The notes: generated by a model not told the origin, from the sequence alone. Counted from the stretch's first letter, positions 47,101-50,884 are shown. The stretch: 64,000 nucleotides of DNA from Siphonodentalium dalli (GCA_032622095.1 CP136061.1:128416754-128480753), one strand, 5' to 3'. Translations and numbers: made by a program.

Positions 47101-49563
47101 TTGGCCAAACTGTAATATATTCACTAATGCTCCCCGACAAGGGAGCCCAATAAAGTATATATATATAGTATACCACCAAGAAAACACCACCAAGCTGGAA
47201 CGGATATAACGAAGAGCAGCTCGCTCCATAAAGAACGATTACAGAAGCATAGAAGCAGGCGATATGACCAGGACTGCAAGAACTCCAACTAACACCTCTG
47301 GATAGGAGAAGGGAGATCGGCAGATTGGTTTTCACAAATAAGGCAGTGTGTGGGTTGGTCCAGGCTATCACACACACGAGTACTTCATACCGTCCACAAA
47401 ACGAAAGAGAGGATAAATAAGAAATTAATGGCACGTTCACAAGAAGCTGTAAGAAAATATAAGGCACAAATTTAGCCTGATATTTTATTGCAGCAAACAT
47501 TACACCCGTGATAACGCGGCGGTTCAGATGGCGACGACTGAGCTCAATCAGAACAGCATTAGCCGTGCTAGTTCAAGTAAATTGCGTTACGTCGGTTAAA
47601 AAAAATATTTCCATATTGACACTACATAGCATTATGACATTTCTGACTGTTGAAATTTATTACCGTGTAGTCGGGGTGGGGTGAAGTACATAACCACATG
47701 TCACCACGTTGCTGCTCCCATGTATAAAAACCGTAAATGTAATGCGAAAGTGCATGGTCACGTTATTTGGAAATATGTACACACCTATCAATGTTAGAAT
47801 TTAATAGTACATTATGTGGTGACAAAAGCGATTATGGTTTTGTGGCAAATCAGAAGACCCACCCCATTGATATGGATTTGGTTTGGTTCGTGAGGCTGGT
47901 TTATATCACGTTATCAAACACACATGGGTGTGGCGAAGTGGGACCACCGTCCCCGCCAACTACTAGTATGGTAACATTTTTCACCATATGGAAATTTCAT
48001 ACCTGACACAATATTAATAAGACATTTCGCACCAACAATAGGTTGAAATTGTTCTGGTAGTGTGATTTTCCAACCAATATGTAATTTGTTGTTTTAGAAC
48101 ATTTGTATTTATTCCTACTTTTGGTCAAAATATTGGTTTGAAATTTTCTCTACCCCCCCCCCCCCCCCCCCGTTATCCAGTACATATCAATGTAAAACAA
48201 CTAAATCAAGGCATATGATGTACCAAAAATATAAAGCCGAGGGGTGCGTCTTGGGAGTTGGGCTTGTTTCAAGGGGTGTGTGCAGTTGGAAACCCCACGT
48301 TTCCTCCCCGTATACCAAGCCTGATGTGATGTTGGTATGATGCAATGATGTGATGTTGGTATGCCCTGCTGATTTAGCTATGGCATTGTTTGGTCCTGCT
48401 GATTATAGGTGGCTCCTGTCGAATTACTTTGCTATGAGGTCGATGGGCCCTGCTAATTTAGCCATGATGTCGGTGTGTCCTGCGGATTTAGTGGGTCCTG
48501 CTGATTTGTCCATGATGTTGGTGGGCCCTGCTGATGTAACCATGATGTTGGTGGGCCATGCTGATTTAGCTATGTTGGTGGGCCCTGCCAATTTAGTCAC
48601 GCTGCTGGTGGTCCCTGCTGAGTTATCCATGATATTGGTGCGCCCTGCTGATTTAGCTATGGTGTTAATGGTTACTACTTATATAGCCATGATGGTGGTG
48701 GGCCTTGCTGTTTTGGTCATGATGTTGGTGTGCCCTGATGATTTCACTATGATTTGTGTGGGTCCTGCTGATTTAGCTATGATGTAGGTGGTTCCTGTTG
48801 ATTTATATATGCTGTTGGTGCGGCAGAAAAATCTACCCTTATTTTGTTCTTTCATATAGTCTTATTTCGCGGCCACTGCCAAATCTGAATTCAAGACACT
48901 ATCATTATCTGCATGATGCGGATATCTGAACATATGTTATATGTCTGAAAACTATTGAAAAACGATCAAGATTACTATTCGGACGTGTTGCAGCAACATC
49001 GCAACAAAATTTTGTTTGAATATGCTTGTGCTCTTTAATTTTCCATACAGATAAGAACTGTTTTGATATTCCATTACCAATTTTATTACCACCACTATGC
49101 CTCATCATACCTGCTTAAGTTGTAAAAGAGTATAATCTTGACTAATTTACCACGTCATGATATTCAGTAGCAAAATTTGTTTAGATTTTGTCATATTTGT
49201 TTGTTATGTATATATAGTGTATTGTATTGGAAATAAATACATTCTATATCATAAGCTAAATCAGCAAGACCAACCAACATCATACATGTATCATGAATCC
49301 ATGATAGAATGGCGAACTGAGATCCAGACGCACGTTTTGCATAAAGTTCATGGTATTTAAAATGGATGTTCCCAAAAATAAATTCACTCAGTTCTCAGTC
49401 AAAATATGATTTAGATTTACCTGTGATCAGGAACGCCAGTTAGAAACACGGACATCACCATAAAAATTCCGACGGTAATACCCGGAAGGCTAACGAGGAG
49501 ATAAATTCGCCTCTGGTATCTCCCAAAAGCTCCAATCTCGTTCAAAATATCATCAAACTTCAT
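3707..49563 (-). CDS. SLC22-family organic cation/carnitine-type transporter gene (8 coding exons, 3' end missing)
   Basis: Coding exons in transcript order are 49563-49421, 20669-20450, 15020-14917, 9219-9065, 7619-7451, 6912-6697, 4580-4354 and 3888-3707. Donor and acceptor phases agree at all seven junctions, and the join is 1416 bases (472 codons) without a stop. The product is a 12-TM major facilitator protein of the plasma membrane that would move organic cations, carnitine or related solutes. Hallmarks are the MKFDD start, a large glycosylated first outer loop (sequons at N56, N71, N99), an FNLVCD segment (about 122-127), GRKK after TM2 (158-161), MELVGP (209-214), IPESPRWL (266-273), YYGLSLN (343-349) and FSAELFPTVVRN (about 438-449). 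About 60-90 residues with the last membrane segments are expected beyond the last exon seen. Substrate cannot be inferred. Exon 51518-51660 could replace the first exon. Confidence 0.93.
3889..4353 (-). other. SLC22 intron 7
   Basis: This 465-bp intron has canonical ends. It holds only AT-rich sequence and short shadow ORFs, with no repeat or gene recognised. Confidence 0.7.
4354..4580 (-). CDS. SLC22 exon 7 (TM7-TM9 region)
   Basis: The exon lies between the acceptor TTCACAG (before 4580) and the donor GTAAGT (4353-4348). It runs from phase 2 to phase 1 and encodes residues 336-412. It contains VYYGLSLNSKNLGGD, then SGVVEFPAY, DRLGRKK (the second MFS loop signature) and GGIACLSTIFT, ending in VFGGD. 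All are in the usual SLC22 order. Confidence 0.95.
4898..5200 (-). other. Unrecognised open reading stretch in intron 6
   Basis: The minus-strand frame is open for about 100 codons and has mixed polar and hydrophobic composition. Examples are the run ISAGQRNSRDALNML and the end NLVFGHVFAAITSTIYQHIG. I do not recognise a family. It is not an SLC22 exon, because exons 6 and 7 already join perfectly across it. It may be a decayed fragment of an inserted element or simply chance. Confidence 0.15.
5318..5395 (+). repeat. GGAC microsatellite plus terminal hairpin
   Basis: Five GGAC units are followed by a TCAATCCAGTATACC word, then a short hairpin with the stem word TCTC/GAGA inside TACC...GGGTA. 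The same order (GACR repeat, AATCCAG word, hairpin) recurs elsewhere in the window. Confidence 0.5.
6509..6637. mobile_element. piggyBac-type MITE (129 bp)
   Basis: The terminal inverted repeats begin CCCTTTCAGTGCCAAGTCC on the left and match the reverse complement on the right. They are flanked by TTAG (6505-6508) and TTAA (6638-6641), which fits the TTAA target duplication of piggyBac transposons with one mutation. The element has no coding capacity. It lies in SLC22 intron 6. Confidence 0.65.
6697..6912 (-). CDS. SLC22 exon 6 (large cytoplasmic loop to TM7)
   Basis: The acceptor is TTAAAG (before 6912) and the donor is GTAAGC (6696-6691), with phase 2 at both ends. It encodes residues 264-336. 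It begins with IPESPRWLLSVGREKEAEDI, which is the SLC22 signature after TM6, passes through the charged loop, and ends RSLVIFLNW, which enters TM7. Confidence 0.95.
6913..7450 (-). other. SLC22 intron 5
   Basis: This 538-bp AT-rich intron contains no recognisable gene or repeat. Confidence 0.7.
7451..7619 (-). CDS. SLC22 exon 5 (TM5-TM6)
   Basis: The acceptor is ATGTTTCAG (before 7619) and the donor is GTAGGC (7450-7445). It runs from phase 1 to phase 2 and encodes residues 208-264. MELVGPSKR is the expected SLC22 loop motif. Two hydrophobic segments follow, ending in PVVLFLPYWW. Confidence 0.93.
7620..9064 (-). other. SLC22 intron 4, with a long foldback repeat
   Basis: This 1.4-kb intron holds the foldback element at 8146-8440 followed by A/T-rich sequence with a GATT/TTTA simple stretch at 8445-8475. 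No other gene is seen. Confidence 0.6.
8146..8440. mobile_element. Foldback MITE-like element
   Basis: The two halves are near mirror images. CATCTCCTTTTATACTCAAC on the left meets its reverse complement at 8411-8430, and the ATGAATTTGACCCATGG word pairs likewise. Similarity continues to a centre near 8295. Arms are about 140 bp with scattered mismatches. There is no coding capacity; I see no clear target duplication. Confidence 0.6.
9065..9219 (-). CDS. SLC22 exon 4 (TM3-TM4)
   Basis: The acceptor is TTTTGCAG (before 9219) and the donor is GTGAG (9064-9060). It runs from phase 2 to phase 1 and encodes residues 156-208. It opens with IGRKKTFYFALV, the end of the conserved MFS loop between TM2 and TM3, and includes VVLRFFVGATNSG of TM4. 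Confidence 0.95.
9473..9696 (+). repeat. 32-bp minisatellite, 7 copies
   Basis: Seven consecutive 32-bp units start TTGCTTGGACGGATATCGCC and include the palindrome GCCCGGGC. The outer units and unit 3 carry substitutions, while units 5 and 6 are identical. Because 32 is not a multiple of three, the array reads open in all three plus frames, giving overlapping false ORFs. Confidence 0.95.
11740..11825 (+). repeat. Short tandem duplication
   Basis: Two copies of a segment containing GACGCATTAAAARNTGTAGT and CCGAGTCCGGT are separated by a TGTTTTG spacer. No coding role is seen. Confidence 0.7.
11930..12322 (+). repeat. ~193-bp tandem duplication
   Basis: Copy 1 starts near 11930 and copy 2 near 12130. 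Shared words include GGTTCGTTAATTAGGTGCTG, ATGAGGGAACGGGTGCGTAT and CAATTGATACGTATTTTAAA, in order and at equal spacing. The copies differ by scattered substitutions and a small indel, so the duplication is not recent. A short ATC-repeat follows at 12375-12400. Confidence 0.85.
12545..12845 (-). pseudogene. Decayed non-LTR retrotransposon C-terminal fragment
   Basis: The minus-strand translation gives YRRFRGDLIEVYKLLN, then KLQIRTVNKDIGKYFFTQRV and VVNSWNSLPDFTVEAPT. These are the characteristic tail motifs downstream of the reverse transcriptase in CR1/L2-like LINEs. An in-frame TGA at 12699-12697 interrupts it, and the reverse transcriptase domain is absent. It is therefore a dead 3' fragment, in sense orientation relative to the host SLC22 gene. 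Confidence 0.8.
13180..13445 (+). repeat. Probable LINE 3'-UTR fragment
   Basis: The tail (TTGGGAGAGGAG, then TTTGTAACTTGTGCTCCGAT) resembles the 3' end of the retrotransposon at 33840-33900, which has GGGAGAGGGGCGG and ACTTGTGCCCCGATCCC in the same order. It is probably a short 3' fragment of a related family. Confidence 0.5.
13450..13825 (+). repeat. Dispersed ~375-bp repeat, copy A
   Basis: It matches 50885-51270 along its whole length. Shared words include AAAGACATATYATGGACTTG near the start, GCGATATGTC/GCGCTATGTC, TGATTTCGCCA and AGTGTTTCACATCACTTTAA at the end. The two copies are clearly diverged. No coding capacity or long terminal inverted repeats are seen. Confidence 0.75.
13965..14045 (+). 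repeat. Short dispersed repeat (pair with 15145-15215)
   Basis: CGTGAGGCACATGTATTCAA followed by CGGAACCACAGCC recurs at 15150-15195 with few changes. The nature of the element is unknown. Confidence 0.6.
14917..15020 (-). CDS. SLC22 exon 3 (loop end and TM2)
   Basis: The acceptor is CACTTGTAG (before 15020) and the donor is GTGAGT (14916-14911). It runs from phase 0 to phase 2 and encodes residues 122-156. FNLVCDDKIK is the conserved stretch before TM2. The hydrophobic TM2 segment follows and ends GNLADI, which joins exon 4 to complete the MFS GxLADxxGRKK loop. Confidence 0.93.
15446..15495 (+). repeat. TTTTTTTA octanucleotide array
   Basis: About six tandem units of seven T and one A. This is a simple repeat. 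Confidence 0.95.
15873..16217 (-). other. Unrecognised exon-like open stretch
   Basis: A possible acceptor TTTTTCAG precedes 16217, and the minus frame is open for about 115 codons with balanced composition. It includes HPELNNDWTTHKRYQLPG and YFPIIFPENVNRYAGLLNN. I do not recognise a domain. It lies inside the inverted-repeat element 15208-16797, so it might be element cargo or a captured exon. It is not part of the SLC22 protein. Confidence 0.2.
16799..19108. repeat. Inverted repeat pair of ~40 bp
   Basis: GCAGTCAGATGCTCGTAGCC followed by CGTTTATATATAACCATGGG at 16799-16840 is repeated in inverted orientation at 19068-19108. The 2.2 kb between is filled with poly-C-associated repeats. It may mark the ends of a larger insertion. 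Confidence 0.5.
17140..18770. repeat. Poly-C / GGAAATTTCCAAC repeat cluster
   Basis: Many imperfect copies of TTGGAAATTTCCAAC and TGCACCCCCC words alternate with GGGACGTGG-like words. The 17140-17260 and 17700-17820 segments share the order GGTTTTCGTTGGGG/GGTTTCCGTTAGGG, TTGGAATTTCCAACTGCACC and poly-C. Related copies occur at 21800-21910, 23300-23690, 26930-27030 and 48240-48330. The element class is unknown; no coding role. Confidence 0.6.
20128..20264. mobile_element. Foldback element with 11-bp minisatellite core and 14-bp flanking direct repeats
   Basis: CTACGTGTTGAGTA occurs at 20128-20141 and again at 20251-20264. Between them is a 109-bp insert that starts GATCATGTCACGAACCTC and ends in an imperfect inverted copy (GAGATTCATGGCATGAT). 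The inner part is four tandem CACCCGTTAGC units (one with T) with an inverted GCTAACGGGTG-like copy on the left. The layout reads as target duplication, terminal inverted repeat, minisatellite, terminal inverted repeat, target duplication. Confidence 0.8.
20450..20669 (-). CDS. SLC22 exon 2 (large extracellular loop)
   Basis: The acceptor is TTTTCACTTCAG (before 20669) and the donor is GTATGT (20449-20444). It runs from phase 2 to phase 0 and encodes residues 48-121. It contains CAIPNLPNDTYAIQD, YNPCEIYSD, NVTERCSKWVY and DSTATSE. Three N-glycosylation sequons (N56, N71, N99) and Cys49, Cys89 and Cys104 fit the disulfide-bonded first loop of SLC22 proteins. Confidence 0.95.
20744..20787 (+). 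repeat. (ATT)n microsatellite
   Basis: About fourteen uninterrupted ATT units, followed by a GATGAC-rich stretch (20788-20810). Confidence 0.97.
20980..21480 (+). repeat. Diverged tandem repeat, unit ~370 bp
   Basis: CAATGTTGGCAAGTCGACAA, then ATTTCTGACCCAAAATGACA and TTCAAAATGGCCGCC at 21050-21112 recur as CAATGTTGGCAACTCGACCA and so on at 21418-21480. This is non-coding. Confidence 0.65.
21800..23690. repeat. Scattered poly-C/G-associated repeats
   Basis: G or C runs of 10-14 bases lie at about 21847-21861, 22868-22880 and 23201-23211. The TTGGAAATTTCCAAC family lies at 21860-21895, 23320-23385 and 23615-23675. The left arm of an inverted repeat (21895-22000, pair with 26700-26785) is also here. 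No gene is seen in this stretch. Confidence 0.5.
23805..24100 (+). repeat. ~145-bp tandem duplication
   Basis: Two copies share GTTACTGCWTGTTGAAYTTA, ATTCCTACAAATKAATCAAT, and AACATCCATATAATAATATT in the same order. This is non-coding. Confidence 0.8.
24356..24918 (+). repeat. Tandem-repeat element, three ~130-bp units
   Basis: The 5' end carries AGCCGATGTGCCCGACAC and CGTCCGGGCTATT. Three internal units follow, each with GAGCGAGGTCAAGGTCAAGG (first one diverged), AATTGGACCCRCCCATATTG and ACCAAATTTGAGTSGGATYG. The end is ATACATACATACAG then CAAAATATATAATAG. The next element starts immediately at ACTAGCCGATGAG, in a head-to-tail arrangement. Confidence 0.8.
24919..26125 (+). repeat. Head-to-tail elements with CAGA microsatellite tails
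   Basis: Starts of the form CTAGCCGATGAGCCCGACGT occur at 24922, about 24996 and 25725. Repeated internal words are CAAATTTCAAGTCGATAGCT, CCCGTTTCCGAGATCTSGTC and TGCGCATGCGCGAA. Each longer copy ends in CAAGTTTCGTCCCGATCGGT, a CAGA run (25659-25703, 26052-26098), GAGGTCTTC and AAAATATAT. The family is GC-rich and CpG-rich. ORFs on both strands here are by-products of the repeats. Confidence 0.8.
26126..28700. other. Intronic sequence with inverted-repeat arm and poly-C repeats, no gene
   Basis: 26700-26785 is the inverted partner of 21895-22000. G/C runs lie at about 27129-27146, 27834-27844 and 27918-27931, each next to TTGCACC or AAATTCCAA words. No coding exon is recognised. Confidence 0.4.
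28715..29060. repeat. Inverted copies of a TACCCAGCTTT repeat
   Basis: GTTGGGTTCCCAGCTTTTGT and GGTTACCCAGCTTTGTTAAA on the left are mirrored by ACCCAACTGAAAATT and AAAGCTGGGTACCCAACTG on the right. It is a small foldback cluster. Confidence 0.5.
29460..30320. repeat. Poly-C-associated repeats
   Basis: Words such as TGTTCAACATTYTGRATTYTC and CACCCCTCCC recur several times, and a C run lies at 30290-30302. No gene is seen. Confidence 0.4.
30409..30537. repeat. Near-perfect 62-bp-arm hairpin
   Basis: Arm 1 (30409-30470) and arm 2 (30476-30537) pair with about five mismatches around a 5-base loop (CAGGT). The stem includes CTCTTTTATTGGCGGAACCA and CCCGGGACCG next to the loop. It may be a MITE, a snapback element or the source of a double-stranded RNA; it lies 0.5 kb upstream of the 915-codon LINE ORF. 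Confidence 0.85.
30935..33682 (+). CDS. Non-LTR (CR1/Jockey-like) retrotransposon reverse transcriptase ORF
   Basis: The 915-codon frame is uninterrupted. Family resemblance starts near 31060, where VRDADVLNLELSDHYAVYAT corresponds to the end of the EEP endonuclease. Most of the endonuclease is missing, so the copy is 5'-truncated and the first ~45 residues are chance upstream sequence. The reverse transcriptase follows (about residues 310-600) with KKGDPADSANYRPISLLP, GFLPGHSTTYQLIELYH, FFDISKAFERV, GVPQGSIIGPFLFL and the catalytic MYADDTCLM. The thumb-like HKHLGLEI and the C-terminal zinc-knuckle-like CTCGYEVEDAFHYFFECPLY follow. The encoded activity is target-primed reverse transcription in the nucleus. 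The open frame indicates a recent insertion, antisense to the SLC22 gene. Without an endonuclease it is probably not autonomous. Confidence 0.93.
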   Translation: MVIHLDGNSYSSCVVHSIRCQKSACICVSIIGIERMCVLLVVAVTSVINNLSVRDADVLNLELSDHYAVYATISFDQLHATSFTRTIWNYKNADFQKANILINESKWLELLQPVNDINDAVSLFTERFIKIMEQSIPKMTVTIRTKDKFWFNSDIRREIRRRDRLRSIALKRNLEHTWRKYKDIRNKVNNMKKYAKSQFETKLEEKINETPTPRDFWHIMNYLLNKKKSTNTPPLYSPNGNVSMEGKSHATDDYEKARCLNARFISNATIQDDAKNLPYFPRRSNNILSEIPITYQSIVCAIKSLNLNKAYGHDSISPKMLHSTAENIAIPLLIIYKKSLDLGKFPMTWKKANVIPIFKKGDPADSANYRPISLLPTLGKIFEKVVIQHIMTYFTENNLLYNHQSGFLPGHSTTYQLIELYHNLCHSLDNSLYTSAVFFDISKAFERVWHRGLLYKLEQYGVSGNLLEWLKDYLFNRKQMVLVNNSFSNFEVIPAGVPQGSIIGPFLFLVYINDLPDHINATTRMYADDTCLMTTHYDIDILTKNMNDDLERVADWANKWLVKFNPTKTRAISFSLTNNNVTPNLKFEQENVLFTNSHKHLGLEIQSNLNWNTHINTIANKATSRLSQLRRLKYDLDRKSLEKIYTAYILPIIDYADVVWGTATDYLLKKFDDIHKDAARIVTGLTRSVDINRLFDEVGWPRLEIRRELHELHTMFKIINNQVPNYLTLMLPPRSRQVASNRYDMREPDKFYSYRSHTEHFRNSYLPKSTLSWNKLPKPITNVSTLPEFKMNLKLIDPPTKPPQFFINGPRKLSILHCRISNYCSELKSDMCNNFISDTSKCTCGYEVEDAFHYFFECPLYATERCELFNKIAAHQFIISNISSLLTGISSESNRRNEILFHFVYSYISSTKRFN
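33683..33935 (+). mobile_element. 3' UTR of the LINE
   Basis: The sequence after the stop runs through GGGAGAGGGGCGG and CTTGTGCCCCGATCCC to an AATAAAATATG end near 33930. The similar tail at 13180-13445 helps define it. The insertion boundary is not exact. Confidence 0.6.
33936..35029. other. No gene recognised
   Basis: This is AT-rich intronic sequence without long ORFs or clear repeats. Confidence 0.5.
35030..35487. mobile_element. ~450-bp GC-rich palindrome built of CCAACGTTGG units
   Basis: Symmetric about position 35270: TAATACGTTGGGCC at 35247 mirrors the sequence at 35281-35294, and pairing continues outward to GTTGGGCCAACGTC/GACGTTGG blocks. The arms are made of short self-palindromes (CCAACGTTGG, TCGACGTCGA, GGCTCGACGTCG), so it can fold in many registers. 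The composition is far more CpG-rich than the flanks. The overlapping ORFs on both strands are by-products. It is probably a foldback transposon. Confidence 0.85.
35505..35711 (+). repeat. 207-bp direct repeat, copy 1
   Basis: It matches 36374-36580 over 207 bases with six substitutions and no indel. It starts TTTGTTTATAGTACGCAAG and ends ATGGTAGATAAA. The two copies are 662 bp apart in the same orientation, like short LTRs or a segmental duplication. Confidence 0.9.
35829..35852 (+). repeat. (TA)n microsatellite
   Basis: About 12 TA units directly before the hairpin at 35859. Confidence 0.9.
35859..36012. repeat. ~75-bp-arm hairpin
   Basis: The left arm, with words CACAATGTGTTTGTAACGAT, TCATGTATCGCGACGAGGCT and TTTTCGTGGCCATATAGC, is repeated inverted immediately after the centre at 35935/35936 with few mismatches and essentially no loop. 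It sits between the two 207-bp repeats. Confidence 0.85.
36374..36580 (+). repeat. 207-bp direct repeat, copy 2
   Basis: Partner of 35505-35711, about 97 percent identical by direct comparison. Confidence 0.9.
36581..37944. other. No gene recognised
   Basis: AT-rich intronic sequence. A short segment at 37298-37345 (CGAGAGGCCGATCACGATCG then AGATGTTTAACCCAT) recurs at 38476-38528, flanking the tandem array in direct orientation. Confidence 0.5.
37945..38475 (+). repeat. Tandem ~147-bp array with GACG microsatellite and terminal hairpin (pearl/HINE-like)
   Basis: There are three units, each with GGGCCATAACTCC-like starts, AACCCATATTCGAACTCRAT, ACCAAATTTGGTTCC and AGATAAAAAATGTTTGAGTT. They are followed by a GACG/GACA run (38388-38412), a GTGGCCAATCCAG word and a hairpin with the stem GTTTACCATAC/GTATGGGTAAAC (38446-38474). 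Confidence 0.85.
38530..39608. other. No gene recognised
   Basis: AT-rich intronic sequence. A WNAAGATGGCAGC word at 39385-39396 resembles other repeat families in the window, but no full repeat unit is seen. Confidence 0.4.
39610..39862 (+). repeat. ~55-bp minisatellite, four to five units
   Basis: ACAAGAATCTGCACACAGGT followed by AGAATCAAGATTATCCAAGC recurs with small deletions. This is non-coding. Confidence 0.85.
39863..40682. other. No gene recognised
   Basis: AT-rich intronic sequence with short ORFs on the minus strand and no homology that I recognise. Confidence 0.4.
40683..41177 (+). repeat. Second copy of the ~147-bp tandem array with GACA tail and hairpin
   Basis: It shows the same unit as 37945-38475: one deleted unit (40683-40760), two full units, then about ten GACA repeats (41069-41108), GTGGTCAATCCGG, and a hairpin with stem GTTTACCATAC/GTATGGGTAAAC (41147-41175). 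Confidence 0.85.
41178..42030. other. No gene recognised
   Basis: A GGGGTGGGTGGGTGGTCC word at about 41300-41316 and the following A/T-rich part resemble, inverted, the poly-C repeat at 44380-44510. Otherwise plain AT-rich sequence. Confidence 0.4.
42031..43320 (+). pseudogene. 5'-truncated non-LTR reverse transcriptase with frameshift
   Basis: The main frame (42031-43119) begins inside the reverse transcriptase with GHLPPDMLKVTIVPILKNK, then DNYRPVALS, NQFGFKRQHSTDGCIF, CFLDARKAFDRVN, the GVRQVGLLSP motif and the catalytic LSYVDDMCIM, followed by FVSSYKYLGHIL. The usual RQG motif is RQVG here, a change at a conserved glycine. A frameshift at the A run near 43062-43070 moves the C-terminal part (including ERSCSASGMF) into another frame ending near 43317. 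No endonuclease is present. It is of a different family from the LINE at 30935 and is presumably dead. Confidence 0.88.
43490..43700 (+). repeat. Single-unit repeat with terminal hairpin
   Basis: It begins GGGCCCATAACTCTGG, runs through CATATTCGTTCCCCATTTC to an ACAGACGG tail, then a hairpin with stem TATACCCGCCGA/TCGGTGGGTATA (43668-43696). The layout matches the arrays at 37945 and 40683 although the sequence differs. Confidence 0.65.
44360..44520. repeat. Poly-C repeat
   Basis: Two C runs of 14-15 bases (about 44447-44462 and 44488-44502) lie in a context with CCACCCACCCACCGC. This is non-coding. Confidence 0.6.
44521..45149. other. No gene recognised
   Basis: AT-rich sequence upstream of the decayed reverse transcriptase. 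Confidence 0.4.
45150..47480 (+). pseudogene. Heavily decayed non-LTR retrotransposon (reverse transcriptase) copy
   Basis: Reading across frames gives RRKKRLYKQAKKR (45196), LKTQRRLTSDSDDKTDFLL (about 45400-45450), then the start of the reverse transcriptase with NKASGSDNIL and LPSDWKTANTTVIYKK. Later come the catalytic-site remnant RLFADDCLSY (about 46343-46371) and the tail YIGYTLSNSMTWCAHINNV with RFIMEYSNIIWDPY. Many stops and frameshifts break the reading. A segment of about 97 bp is tandemly duplicated at 45744-45938. The family differs from the copies at 30935 and 42031. It has no coding capacity now. Confidence 0.85.
47640..48335. repeat. Poly-C/AAATTTCC repeats
   Basis: A 20-base C run lies at 48152-48171. 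AGTTGGAAACCCCACGTTTC follows at about 48284-48303, related to the family at 17140-18770. No gene. Confidence 0.5.
48340..48830 (+). repeat. 33-bp minisatellite with a preserved 11-residue reading frame
   Basis: About 14 degenerate copies of a unit like ATGATGTTGGTGGGCCCTGC then TGATTTAGCC. Because 33 is divisible by three, one plus frame (48350-48787, 145 codons) stays open and reads as repeats of MLVGPADLAMM. There is no signal of an upstream exon or domain. I treat it as a minisatellite, with a small chance of a low-complexity peptide. Confidence 0.85.
48840..49420. other. No gene recognised (3' side of first SLC22 exon)
   Basis: Intronic sequence leading to the donor of the first coding exon. 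Confidence 0.5.
49421..49563 (-). CDS. SLC22 exon 1 (first coding exon, TM1)
   Basis: The ATG is at 49563 and the donor GTAAAT at 49420-49415. The exon ends in phase 2 after 47 codons. It begins MKFDDILNEIGAFGRYQRR, the usual SLC22 N terminus, then TM1, and ends VPDH, so that the split codon completes as Arg when joined to exon 2. This gives the family motif PDHRC. Confidence 0.95.
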
Positions 49564-50313
49564 GATTGCTGGAGAAATTACGACAGCTATAGCATGGCAC
49601 TATTTGCGACCATACCAAATCGTTTGTGAGGTCTCTTCGAAATTCGCTTACACCTTAAGCTATACCACATGCGCGTGCAAACACTTATCCCAAAATCAAC
49701 ATAGCTGAGTTCGGAGGATAAGATCAGGAAAGTTCAACAAGTGCATGTCGTTGCTGATAATTCGGTGTTTGTGACATTTGTAGGAGAGATAATGAAAGGC
49801 GATCAGACATCATCATCATATCATCTCAATATATAACTATGATTCCCACGCTCCTTCCATTGGTGGAAAGCACGAAGACCCACGAACTTTGACACGTTAC
49901 TAGGACATTGAACGAAAATTATGACCGATGACCGAACTTATATGCATGCAATGAGTTAGTTCTGCTCGTCAATGTGTCAAGGCAGTTGGATAATTGCTCG
50001 TCATTAAATTAATTAATATTCCAAACTCTACCATAATGATAACTACGTCCGGTATCATTGCGGCATGCCGGAGCATTAGTCGAAGACTCGAGGCAGTACG
50101 TGCGTTCAATAATTAGCATATACATCGGCATTGGCCTATATAGACTATATATTATAGAAGCTCAACTCTTTGACCAAATGCAATCTCAATTTTTTCACCA
50201 TGTCCAGGTCTCTGTTATCGCCATAGTATCACCTTAAAGCGACGCATTTTAAAAGAACTTCTAGTAATGACATGTCCTTGTGAAATCCAACAGGGACCGC
50301 ACTTTCAAATGGT

Positions 50314-50388
50314 AAATCGACACCCTTTGTCGAAGACTTTCGGCCAGGGCCAGGTGACCGAAAGTCTTCGACAAAGAGTGTCAATTTT
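50314..50388. repeat. Small near-perfect hairpin
   Basis: GACACCCTTTGTCGAAGACT on the left arm pairs with AGTCTTCGACAAAGAGTGTC on the right. The single mismatch is a C:A on the plus strand but a G:U wobble in a minus-strand RNA. The loop is about 14 bases. It has pre-miRNA-like dimensions but could equally be a tiny MITE. Confidence 0.7.
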
Positions 50389-50884
50389 CTAATGTATTTT
50401 AAATTCGTGTGAGAGGGGCCAATTAAGTTGAAATAACTTGCAAATATCTTGCCATCACGATATTCCGATATATTTTTAAGATGACCTATCTCTTTGTAAA
50501 CATGTGCTATATATAGTTACCTGGGTATAAAATATTAGCTATCAACCGAAGAGTCCTGTTCGGAAATGCTTCTATCGACTAATATTGATTATATTTCGAA
50601 TTATTTCTTGTCTAAAAACGTGTGGTTATTTAGCTAACTAACAATAGTGGTTACTGTTAACAGAGGCCAGAAATTTTATTGTGTAATTTTGTCACAAATA
50701 AACGTTAATTAGACTCATTAATCATTATCGCTTATAACTATGAAATAAAACAATAGAAACAATCAATCTGCGACAGTTGACGTTCGGAACATAGATATGG
50801 GAACAGCCTAATGATATTATCGCTATGTGGTATCGCCTGAATGGTCTGTTCCAAAGATAGAACAATAAAAGTGTCCCATTTAAA

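Larger units (their letters stand above)
20670..49420 (-). other. SLC22 intron 1 (28.7 kb), packed with mobile DNA
   Basis: The intron spans from exon 1 (49421-49563) to exon 2 and is over half of the visible gene. It contains an intact LINE ORF, two decayed reverse transcriptases, palindromes and tandem arrays, listed separately. All three reverse transcriptase copies inside it are on the plus strand, antisense to the host gene. Confidence 0.8.
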
